Origin: Leucobacter triazinivorans
GTDB lineage: Bacteria; Actinomycetota; Actinomycetes; Actinomycetales; Microbacteriaceae
Assembly: GCF_004208635.1 (NCBI RefSeq)
Contig: NZ_CP035806.1
Location: 372,001-436,000 of the forward strand
Length of the DNA stretch: 64,000 bases
Reading direction: 5' to 3'
The notes below the pieces were generated by a model that was not told the DNA's origin, ran no database searches, and worked only from the letters and a program-made list of their open reading frames with translations. Shown here piece after piece: positions 57,044 to 64,000 of the stretch (positions within the stretch are counted from its first letter, which is position 1; each line of letters opens with the position of its first letter). Both the position numbers and the translations under genes were made by a program.

Positions 57044-58369
57044 GTGCACACCTCGACGGCTCTCCTCACCGATCACTACGAGCTGACCATGGTCGACGCA
57101 GCGCTCCAGGCCGGCACCGCCCACCGCCGCAGCGTCTTCGAGCTCTTCGCCCGGCGCCTCTCGGGCGCGAGACGTTACGGGGTGGTCGCCGGTACCGGTC
57201 GCCTGCTCGAGGCGCTCGCGCACTTCCGCTTCGCCGAGGCCGAGATCGACTTCCTGCGCGAGCAGCGCGTCGTCAGCGATGCGACCCTCGACTGGCTCGC
57301 CGACTTCCGCTTCAGCGGGGACATCTGGGGCTACCCCGAGGGAGAGGTCTTCTTCCCGGGTTCCCCGCTCATCACGGTCGAATCGAGCTTCGCGGAGGGC
57401 GTGCTGCTCGAAACCCTCGCGCTCAGCATCCTCAACTCGGACTCCGCCGTCGCCACCGCGGCGTCGCGCATGAGTCACGCGGCCTCGGGAAAGCCCCTCG
57501 CCGAGATGGGCTCACGGCGAACCGGCGAGCGCAGCGCGGTCGCGGCGGCACGCGCCGCGTACATCGCCGGATTCAGCGCGACCTCGAATCTGGAGGCGGG
57601 TCGCAGCTACGGAATCCCGACCATGGGCACCGCGGCGCACAGCTTCACGCTGCTGCACGACAGCGAGCGTCAGGCGTTCGAGGCACAGGTCGCGGCGCTC
57701 GGCACCGACACCACGCTGCTCGTCGACACCTACGACATCGAGCAGGGGGTGCGCACCGCCGTGGAGGTCGCCGGAACGGGACTCGGCGCGGTGCGCATCG
57801 ACTCGGGCGACCTGCCCGTCGTGGTCGCACGCGTGCGCCGACTGCTCGACGAGCTCGGCGCCACGCGCACGCGGATCACGGTGACCAACGACCTCGACGA
57901 GCACACGGTGGCGGTGCTCGCAGCTGCTCCGGTCGACAGCTTCGGCGTGGGCACCTCCGTGGTGGTCGGCTCGGGATCGCCCACCATGGGCATGGTGTAC
58001 AAGCTCGTCGCACACGAGGACGCCACCGGGGCGTGGGTCTCGGTCGCCAAGAAGTCGGCCGACAAGGCATCCGTCGGTGGCCGCAAGAGCGTGCGGCGCG
58101 CATACGACGCTCGCGGCATCGCGACGACGGAGCTCATCTTCCTGGGCGACGGCCCCGGAGGTGAGCCGGAGGCCACCGGTCCCGCTGGAGCAACCGAGCG
58201 TGATGTGCTCGAGCCGCTCGTCATCGACGGTGCCGTGAAGTCCGGGCACACGGGAGCCGAGGGGATCGCCGCTGCACGAGACCGACACGCACGTCGTGTC
58301 AGCGAGCTCCCCCACGTCGCGATGAGCCTCACGCGCGGCGACCCCGCGATCCCCACCGAGTACCGGTGA
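57044..58369 (+). CDS. pncB: Nicotinate phosphoribosyltransferase
   Basis: This 441-residue NAD-salvage enzyme has LLTDHYELTMVDAALQAG, VFELFARRL, MGTAAHSFTLLH and RIDSGDLPVVVARVR, with the catalytic His in the TAAHSF segment. It makes nicotinate mononucleotide. The DUF3039 gene follows convergently after 25 nt. GTG start. Confidence 0.95.
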   Translation: MHTSTALLTDHYELTMVDAALQAGTAHRRSVFELFARRLSGARRYGVVAGTGRLLEALAHFRFAEAEIDFLREQRVVSDATLDWLADFRFSGDIWGYPEGEVFFPGSPLITVESSFAEGVLLETLALSILNSDSAVATAASRMSHAASGKPLAEMGSRRTGERSAVAAARAAYIAGFSATSNLEAGRSYGIPTMGTAAHSFTLLHDSERQAFEAQVAALGTDTTLLVDTYDIEQGVRTAVEVAGTGLGAVRIDSGDLPVVVARVRRLLDELGATRTRITVTNDLDEHTVAVLAAAPVDSFGVGTSVVVGSGSPTMGMVYKLVAHEDATGAWVSVAKKSADKASVGGRKSVRRAYDARGIATTELIFLGDGPGGEPEATGPAGATERDVLEPLVIDGAVKSGHTGAEGIAAARDRHARRVSELPHVAMSLTRGDPAIPTEYR

Positions 58370-58394
58370 GCGACGGATCCGCCGCCCCTGCCCG

Positions 58395-58667
58395 TCAGCG
58401 CTTCATGCGCTCGTAGACCCGCTTGCAGTCGGGGCAGACCGGGAACTTCTCCGGGTCGCGGGAGGGGGTCCACTTCTTCCCGCAGAGCGCGCGCACCGGC
58501 TTGCCGGTGACCGCCGACTCGAGGATCTTGTCCTTCGGCACGTAGTGGGAGAACCGCTCGTGGTCGCCGTCCTCGATCTGCGAGTCCTCCAGCAGCTGCT
58601 CGAGCTCGCGGTCGAGCACGTCGGTGCCGCCGGCGGGTTCGGAGTCGCGTCGCGTGAAGATGCCCAT
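58395..58667 (-). CDS. DUF3039 family protein
   Basis: This 90-residue actinobacterial protein has a zinc-binding look: one Cys in VRALCGKKW and a CPDC pair in FPVCPDCKRVYERM. Function is unknown. A perfect -10-like TACAAT (58679-58674) lies 6 nt before the ATG, so the mRNA is probably leaderless. The N-terminus is acidic. Confidence 0.9.
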   Translation of the reverse strand: MGIFTRRDSEPAGGTDVLDRELEQLLEDSQIEDGDHERFSHYVPKDKILESAVTGKPVRALCGKKWTPSRDPEKFPVCPDCKRVYERMKR

Positions 58668-58703
58668 GCGGCCATTGTACCCCGCTGCGCGGGGCCGCGG
58701 CCG

Positions 58704-60275
58704 TCAGTCGAAGACCTGGGTCACGGCGATCAGCTCGGGCCCGCTGCGGTCGAAGATCCACCCGCCGATGAGCACCCCGAGCAGCAGCGCGAGCGCGCCG
58801 TATCCGACGCCGAACGCCAGCGCCCACATGTTCTGCACGAAGCCCACATCGATGAACGCGATCACCGAGAACCACACGGGCGGCACGGCGAGCACGAGGG
58901 CGATGAGGATCGACAGCGTCTGTGCGAGACCCGATCCCGAGCCGGACCACTGCGGTTGCACGAAGGGGCTGTCGCCCGGCCGGGTGGCCGGATACGGCAT
59001 GAGCACCGAGAAGACGCTCGACACGGCGCTCGCGACGAACAGCACGGACAGGTTCATGCCCACCACCGCCGGCAGCACCCGCCAGTCGCCCAGCACCGTC
59101 ACGGTGAGGCTCGATCCGATAAGTGCGATCGGCACGCCGAGCATCAGCACCGGGGCGAGGCGGCCCGCCCGATCGGCGCGGCCGCGAATGCCGCTGGCCA
59201 CGTGCTCCCAGATGGCGGTCGAGTCCATGGAGACGTCGTTGTGCTGCGACCACCCGAGCAGCAGCAGGATCACCGGCAGCGGAACGAGAGACAGGACGCG
59301 CAGGTCGGCTCCGGCTACCCAGAAGGCGAGCAGCATGACGAGCGGGGCGATGGGAATCGCGAACAGCGCGACGCGGTAGCGCGGATCCCGCGCCCAGTAG
59401 GTGAGCTGGCGGGCCGCGATCACCTGGGAGGGACGAGCCGGAAAACGCTCGAACCAGCCGAGCCCGGTGCGCGCCGCGCCGGGATCCAGCGGCCGCTCGA
59501 TGCGCTGGTTCGACACCATGACGAGCGGAAACCAGAGCGCGGTGAGCAGCACGATCCCTCCGCCGCAGATGGCGAGTCGCGCCACCGCGCCGTCGACATC
59601 GCCCGAGGCCGCGAGTGCGAGGGCGGCGAACGAGGCTCCGAACGGCGTCCACCCCAACCCATCCGCCGCATCGACCGCCGCGGCGCGGCCATCCGGACCG
59701 AACACGGTGGCAGCTGCGAAGACCGCGAGGGGCAGGAAGGCGACGAACAGCACCGCGCCGATCGTTCGCACCACACCGGCGTACCGCCGCCCCACCACGA
59801 GCTTGGCGAGCGCCGACACCACCCGCACGCTGCAGAGGGCCAGCAGCGCCGAGAGCGCAAGCGCGACGGGCGCGATCCAGCCCGGCTCATGCCACTCGGG
59901 ACGCAGCACCGCCAGTGCGCCGAGCCAGACGGCGAGCAGCAGGAAGGGCCAGCTGACGACCGAGGTCATCAGCAGCCCGAGCGCGATCGCCCCGGGCCGC
60001 GCGGGGAGGTGCCCGAACTGCCGGGGTTCGAGGTGACGCCGGTTCTCGAAGAAGGGCACGATGCAGATCGCCGCGAGCACGAGGGAGCCGATGACGGTGT
60101 CGACGAGCGAGCGATCCTCGCCGGCCGGCAGCAGGCGCGCGGGAAGGTACGCGAGCAGCACCGCGACCGCGACGAGCGCGAGGTACGCCAGCGAGGTGCG
60201 CAGGCCCGTGACGAACGACCCCCGGAAGCCACCACCGAGCAGGGCTAGACGGAGTCGGAAGAGCCGTGCAACCAC
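58704..60275 (-). CDS. ABC exporter membrane protein
   Basis: This 523-residue polytopic membrane protein has about 12 hydrophobic segments and no catalytic motif. It follows an ABC ATPase with a 31-nt overlap, so the two form a transporter. The build resembles ABC-2-type permeases of unknown substrate. A long loop near residues 250-275 carries charged residues. Confidence 0.8.
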   Translation of the reverse strand: MVARLFRLRLALLGGGFRGSFVTGLRTSLAYLALVAVAVLLAYLPARLLPAGEDRSLVDTVIGSLVLAAICIVPFFENRRHLEPRQFGHLPARPGAIALGLLMTSVVSWPFLLLAVWLGALAVLRPEWHEPGWIAPVALALSALLALCSVRVVSALAKLVVGRRYAGVVRTIGAVLFVAFLPLAVFAAATVFGPDGRAAAVDAADGLGWTPFGASFAALALAASGDVDGAVARLAICGGGIVLLTALWFPLVMVSNQRIERPLDPGAARTGLGWFERFPARPSQVIAARQLTYWARDPRYRVALFAIPIAPLVMLLAFWVAGADLRVLSLVPLPVILLLLGWSQHNDVSMDSTAIWEHVASGIRGRADRAGRLAPVLMLGVPIALIGSSLTVTVLGDWRVLPAVVGMNLSVLFVASAVSSVFSVLMPYPATRPGDSPFVQPQWSGSGSGLAQTLSILIALVLAVPPVWFSVIAFIDVGFVQNMWALAFGVGYGALALLLGVLIGGWIFDRSGPELIAVTQVFD

Positions 60276-61147
60276 TCGAGCCCCTTCCTCGCGTCGCTCA
60301 TCCCGGTCAGCTTCGCGAACCGCTCCTCCAGGCTGAGACCGTCGCGCACCGCGTCCACGGTGCCCTGCGCGATCACACTGCCGTCGACGATGATCGAGAC
60401 GTGGTCGCAGACCCGCTGGATGAGGTCGAGGCTGTGGCTCGACATGACCACGCTGCCGCCGCCGCCCACGTACTTCTCCAGGATCTCGGTGACGTTCGAG
60501 GCCGAGACCGGGTCGATCGTCTCGAACGGCTCGTCGAGCACGAGCACCTCGGGAGCGTGGATCATCGAGCAGGCGAGGGCGATCTTCTTCTGCATGCCGG
60601 CGGAGTAGTCGGAGACGAGGCGGCCGAGCGCCGACTCGAGGCCGAAGGCGGCCGCCAGCTCGCTCGACCGCTGGGCCACCGACGCCTCGGCGACGCCGTG
60701 CAGCACCCCCGAGTAGTAGAGGAGCTGCGCACCCGTCAGCCGGTCGAAGAGCCGGAGGCGATCGGGCAGCGTGCCGATGAGCCGCTTCGCAGCCGGGCCA
60801 TCGGACCAGACGTCGACGCCGCCCACGGTCACCCGTCCGGAGGTCGGCCGCAGCAGGCCGCTGATCATGGACAGCGTGGTGGTCTTGCCCGCGCCGTTCG
60901 GGCCGACGATGCCGGTGAACGAGCCGGCGTGCACGTCGATCGACACGTCTCCGGCTGCGATCAGGCTCCCGTAGGTCTTGGTGAGCATCTCGGTGCGCAG
61001 TACCACGGGGTTCTGCTCGGCGAGGCGGCCGCGCTCCCGGGCGCGCACGACGGACGGGACCGGCACCTGAATGCGTCCCGTGCGCGGCGACCGCACCTCC
61101 GAGTCCGTTTCGGGAACGGGCATGGCGGAGGCGGTTTCGGGCGGCAC
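60245..61147 (-). CDS. ABC transporter ATPase with atypical signature motif
   Basis: This 300-residue ATPase has Walker A GPNGAGKTT, Walker B VLVLDEPFETIDP and H-loop SSHSLD. The ABC signature is YSAGMQKK instead of LSGGQ. An N-terminal extension of about 50 residues precedes the domain. The GTG at 61147 is preceded by TAAATT and 7 nt, so it is probably leaderless. It pairs with the overlapping permease gene. Confidence 0.92.
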   Translation of the reverse strand: MPPETASAMPVPETDSEVRSPRTGRIQVPVPSVVRARERGRLAEQNPVVLRTEMLTKTYGSLIAAGDVSIDVHAGSFTGIVGPNGAGKTTTLSMISGLLRPTSGRVTVGGVDVWSDGPAAKRLIGTLPDRLRLFDRLTGAQLLYYSGVLHGVAEASVAQRSSELAAAFGLESALGRLVSDYSAGMQKKIALACSMIHAPEVLVLDEPFETIDPVSASNVTEILEKYVGGGGSVVMSSHSLDLIQRVCDHVSIIVDGSVIAQGTVDAVRDGLSLEERFAKLTGMSDARKGLEWLHGSSDSV

Positions 61148-61283
61148 GCGTTCTAATTTAGCAAATCATCCGGGCTGCAAGGTGCGCACCAGATGTGCGT
61201 TCGACGCCGCGATCGACGCCGCGTCCGGCGATCCCGCGCGCCCGATGCGAGCGGTGAGCCCTCGAACCGGCAGAATAGCTGTT

Positions 61284-62072
61284 GTGACTTCCGCTTCCGA
61301 GTTCCGCCCGCGGCGCGCGACCGCGTGGTCTTCTCTGTGGCTGCTGAGCCGCAGAGACCTGAAGGTGCGGTATTCCACCTCGCTCCTGGGGTACCTCTGG
61401 TCGATCCTCGATCCCCTGCTGATGAGCCTCATCTACTGGTTCATCTTCACCCAGGTCTTCTCGCGCTCTGTCGGCGAGGAGCCCTACATCGTGTTCCTGC
61501 TCACCGCGATGCTGCCCTGGGTGTGGTTCAACGGCGCGATCTCCGACTCGACGCGGGCCTTCCTGCGCGACGTCAAACTGGTGCGATCCGTGTCGCTGCC
61601 GCACTGGATCTGGGTGGGCCGCATCGTCTGCTCGAAGGGCATCGAGTTCCTGCTCAGCCTCCCGGTGCTCATCGCGTTCGCGATCGGCACCGGCGCGAGG
61701 CCCGGCTGGGGGCTGCTGCTGTTCCCCGTGGCGGTGATCCTCTTCACCGCGCTCACGCTCGGCATCGGCCTCATCATCGCACCACTCACCGTGTTCTTCC
61801 GCGATCTCGAGCGAGCGGCGAAGCTGATCCTGCGCGTGTTCTTCTACGCCTCGCCCGTCATCTACGGCGCTGCCGACCTCCCCGCGTTCGCGCAGCCGCT
61901 GGCGTGGCTCAACCCGCTCTCGGGCATCTTCGCGCTGTTCCGCGCGGGCTTCTTCCCCGACCAGCTCGATTGGCCGCTCATCGGGGTCTCCGCCGCGCTC
62001 TCGCTCGCGCTCCTCGCCATCGGCGTGATCGTCTTCCGCCGAACCATCGGCGGCGTCCTGAAGGAGCTGTGA
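61284..62072 (+). CDS. Polysaccharide/teichoic acid ABC exporter permease (TagG/RfbA-like)
   Basis: This 262-residue permease of the ABC-2 type has LSRRDLKVRYSTSLLGYLW and YWFIFTQVFSR at the N-terminus and six spans. It should export a lipid-linked polymer made in the cytoplasm. I use the GTG at 61284, which follows a -10-like CAGAAT by 7 nt; an ATG 39 nt upstream is possible. The stop overlaps the ATPase start by 1 nt. Confidence 0.9.
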   Translation: MTSASEFRPRRATAWSSLWLLSRRDLKVRYSTSLLGYLWSILDPLLMSLIYWFIFTQVFSRSVGEEPYIVFLLTAMLPWVWFNGAISDSTRAFLRDVKLVRSVSLPHWIWVGRIVCSKGIEFLLSLPVLIAFAIGTGARPGWGLLLFPVAVILFTALTLGIGLIIAPLTVFFRDLERAAKLILRVFFYASPVIYGAADLPAFAQPLAWLNPLSGIFALFRAGFFPDQLDWPLIGVSAALSLALLAIGVIVFRRTIGGVLKEL

Positions 62073-62830
62073 TGGGCACCGCATCGTCCGCCACCGGGCA
62101 GACCATCATCTCGGCGCAGGGCCTCGGCGTGCGCTTCCGGCGCAATCGGGGATCCCGACGCAGTTTCAAGGACCTGTTCGCCGGCCGATCCCGCCGCAGC
62201 CGCCCCGGGGAGTTCTGGGCGCTCCGGGACGTCACCTTCGAGGTGCGCCCCGGCGAGGCGATCGGCGTGGTCGGTCGCAACGGGCAGGGCAAGTCGACGC
62301 TGCTCAAGCTCGTCGCCGGAGTGCTCTTCCCCGACGAGGGGAGCGTGCGGGTGGACGGGGGCGTCGCACCGCTCATCGAGATCACCGGCGGGTTCGTCGG
62401 CGACCTGACCGTGCGCGACAACGTGCACCTGGCGGCCGGCTTGCACGGCCTCGGAAAGCGGGAGATCGCCGACCGCTTCGACGCGATCATCGGTTTCGCC
62501 GGCGCCGAGGAAGTCATCGACACCCCGTTCAAGCATCTCTCGAGCGGCATGAAGGTGCGGGTCGCGTTCTCGCTGATCTCCCAGCTCGACGAGCCGGTGC
62601 TGCTGGTCGACGAGGTGCTGGCGGTGGGCGACAAGGCCTTCCGCGCCAAGTGCTATCGCCGCATCGAGGAGCTGCTCACCGAGGGCAGGACGCTGTTCCT
62701 CGTCTCGCACAACGAGCGGGATCTGCGCCGCTTCTGCAGCCGCGGTCTCTATCTCGACGGCGGCCGGCTCGCGCTCGATGGCCCGATCGATGAGGTGCTG
62801 GAGCGCTACGCCCAGGATCATCCCGCGTAG
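62072..62830 (+). CDS. Polysaccharide/teichoic acid ABC exporter ATPase (TagH/RfbB-like)
   Basis: This 252-residue ATPase has Walker A GRNGQGKST, signature LSSGMKVRVA and Walker B VLLVDEVLAVGD, followed by KAFRAKC. These features are typical of the O-antigen/teichoic acid exporter branch. It powers the overlapping permease. It lacks the long C-terminal carbohydrate-binding domain found in some relatives. Confidence 0.93.
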   Translation: MGTASSATGQTIISAQGLGVRFRRNRGSRRSFKDLFAGRSRRSRPGEFWALRDVTFEVRPGEAIGVVGRNGQGKSTLLKLVAGVLFPDEGSVRVDGGVAPLIEITGGFVGDLTVRDNVHLAAGLHGLGKREIADRFDAIIGFAGAEEVIDTPFKHLSSGMKVRVAFSLISQLDEPVLLVDEVLAVGDKAFRAKCYRRIEELLTEGRTLFLVSHNERDLRRFCSRGLYLDGGRLALDGPIDEVLERYAQDHPA

Positions 62831-62842
62831 GGGTCGGTCTGC

Positions 62843-64000
62843 TCAGTCGCGCTGCCGCCAGTCGTCCGCCCGTTCGAGCAGCGCGTCGATCGCCGCGTGG
62901 AAGCGCGCAGTCGGCGCTCCGGGCGAGGTATCCCCGAAGTAGTGCTGCGACCAGGTGCCGAGACGTGCGCGGGCCTCGTCGTCCCCGATCACGCGGTCGA
63001 GCACCTCGACGATGCCGCCGGTCTCGGCCGCGTCGAGCCACTCGCAGACGCTCAGGTAGCCGCCCTCGTCGACCGAGGCCTCGGGCGCCGTCGGCCGCGT
63101 CACCATGAGCGGCTTGCCAGTGGCGAGGCGATCGTAGACCATCGCCGAGATATCGCAGATCGCCACGTCGGGCAGGCTCAGCTGCCACCCGAGCGCCGGC
63201 GAGTCGTCGTAGACGTGCTGCGCCTCGGGGTCCTGTGCGTTCGCCTCCCCCAGCATCGCGATGATGCGCTGGTTCGCCGCCCCGAACTCGGGATCGACCA
63301 CCCCGCTACGCGGATGCGGCCGATACACCACGCGGTGGCGGCCGGTGGCGAGCAGCCCGCGCACGAGCGCCACTCCGTGCGTCGCCACCGATCCGTAGCA
63401 CGCGGCCGGGCGATCGCCCTCCCAGGTCGGAGCGTAGAACACGACGGTGCGCTCGTCGGGATCGAACGGCGGCCGGCCTCCCAGGTGATCGGTCTGCGGG
63501 CGGCCGATCGGGATCGTGCGACGCTCCACGTCGTAGTCCCAGAGCGCCTTCGACAGACGCGCGCGTGCCGCGTCACCGGCCACCAGCGCGACGTCGTACG
63601 TCTTGTGCTGGTTGCTCGTCATGTACATCTTGTCGCTCTCCCCGTGATTGACGAACACGTGCCAGCGGTGCCCGTACCGCATCATCTGGAAGTTGCGCGT
63701 GTTCTGATTCACGTAGAGGATCACGTCGAGCCGCTGCTGCTCGATCGTGCGCTCGATGTCGGTGACCTTCGGCACGAAGGCGATATCGAGCCCGCTCTCG
63801 CGCGTGAGCTGCAGTGCGCCGGCCGCGTTGCGGGCCAGCACGAGCACCGGAAGCCGCTTCGAGAGCTCTTGCAGCGGCGCGTACCACTGCCGCATCTGGT
63901 AGATGTTCACGTCGCTGTCGGCGAAATAGACGCCCACCCGGTAGTGCTGCTCGGCCAGCGGCTCGCGATCGGCGAGCAGGGCCCGCAGCTCGAAGTACGA
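62843..64000 (-). CDS. CDP-glycerol glycerophosphotransferase-like protein, 5' end outside
   Basis: This gene runs off the window; 385 residues of the C-terminal part are present. VFYAPTWEGD, YRPHPRSGVVDPEF and AICDISAMVYDRLATGKP match the TagB/TagF-type glycerophosphotransferase fold, which adds glycerol-phosphate units to wall polymers. It converges on the exporter genes with a 12-nt gap, so the locus likely makes and exports a teichoic-acid-like or glycerol-phosphate-decorated polymer. The donor is not certain from sequence. Sequence similarity is seen in the C-terminal half only. Confidence 0.85.
   Translation of the reverse strand, partial: SYFELRALLADREPLAEQHYRVGVYFADSDVNIYQMRQWYAPLQELSKRLPVLVLARNAAGALQLTRESGLDIAFVPKVTDIERTIEQQRLDVILYVNQNTRNFQMMRYGHRWHVFVNHGESDKMYMTSNQHKTYDVALVAGDAARARLSKALWDYDVERRTIPIGRPQTDHLGGRPPFDPDERTVVFYAPTWEGDRPAACYGSVATHGVALVRGLLATGRHRVVYRPHPRSGVVDPEFGAANQRIIAMLGEANAQDPEAQHVYDDSPALGWQLSLPDVAICDISAMVYDRLATGKPLMVTRPTAPEASVDEGGYLSVCEWLDAAETGGIVEVLDRVIGDDEARARLGTWSQHYFGDTSPGAPTARFHAAIDALLERADDWRQRD

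Overview
The window is high-GC DNA from an actinobacterium of the order Micrococcales. Gene order and protein families (rpsB-tsf-pyrH-frr-cdsA, the comM/dprA/xerC block, DUF2017, DUF2469, DUF3039 and DivIVA-domain proteins) fit the family Microbacteriaceae, and a Leucobacter-like genus is my best guess. That placement is inferred from gene content, not from a database comparison. Many genes appear to be leaderless: a TANNNT-type -10 box lies 6-7 nt before the start codon, a common actinobacterial layout.

Positions 1 to about 6570 are the end of an integrative conjugative element of visibly lower GC. It holds the tail of a VirB4-like ATPase, a TraG/VirD4-type coupling protein, a plasmid-type SSB, small element proteins, a candidate structured RNA and a large serine recombinase. 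The element abuts the 3' end of a tRNA-His gene, and the recombinase frame runs into that tRNA. The rest of the element lies left of the window.

Positions 6797-9279 carry a metallopeptidase, clpS, a DUF2017 gene and dinB. Positions 9338-19719 hold a divergent catabolic locus. Leftward run an IclR regulator, a sugar-type ABC importer and an inositol-dehydrogenase-like Gfo/Idh/MocA enzyme. Rightward run an IolD-like ThDP hydrolase, an aldehyde dehydrogenase and an IlvD/EDD dehydratase. Together these suggest uptake, oxidation, dehydration and C-C cleavage of a cyclitol or related sugar by a route that replaces IolE with an Fe-S dehydratase. glpD and glpK follow.

Positions 23245-33779 are housekeeping genes read leftward: gatCAB, tag, ligA, mnmA with its cysteine desulfurase partner, and a thioredoxin/TPR protein. 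Positions 33776-41208 hold envelope and polarity genes: a three-span membrane protein with an internal lipobox, a 985-residue DivIVA-type coiled coil, rnhA, a transglycosylase-like protein and a protein with four DivIVA-like motifs. Positions 41208-45404 are the cdsA-frr-pyrH-tsf-rpsB translation/lipid block, with strong hairpins between genes.

Positions 45778-51057 hold yraN, comM, dprA, xerC, an M23 peptidase and DUF2469. Positions 51121-57013 are the SOS mutasome imuA-imuB-dnaE2 under a perfect palindromic LexA box. The right end has pncB, DUF3039, two ABC export systems (one of the teichoic acid/O-antigen type) and a truncated CDP-glycerol glycerophosphotransferase-like gene.
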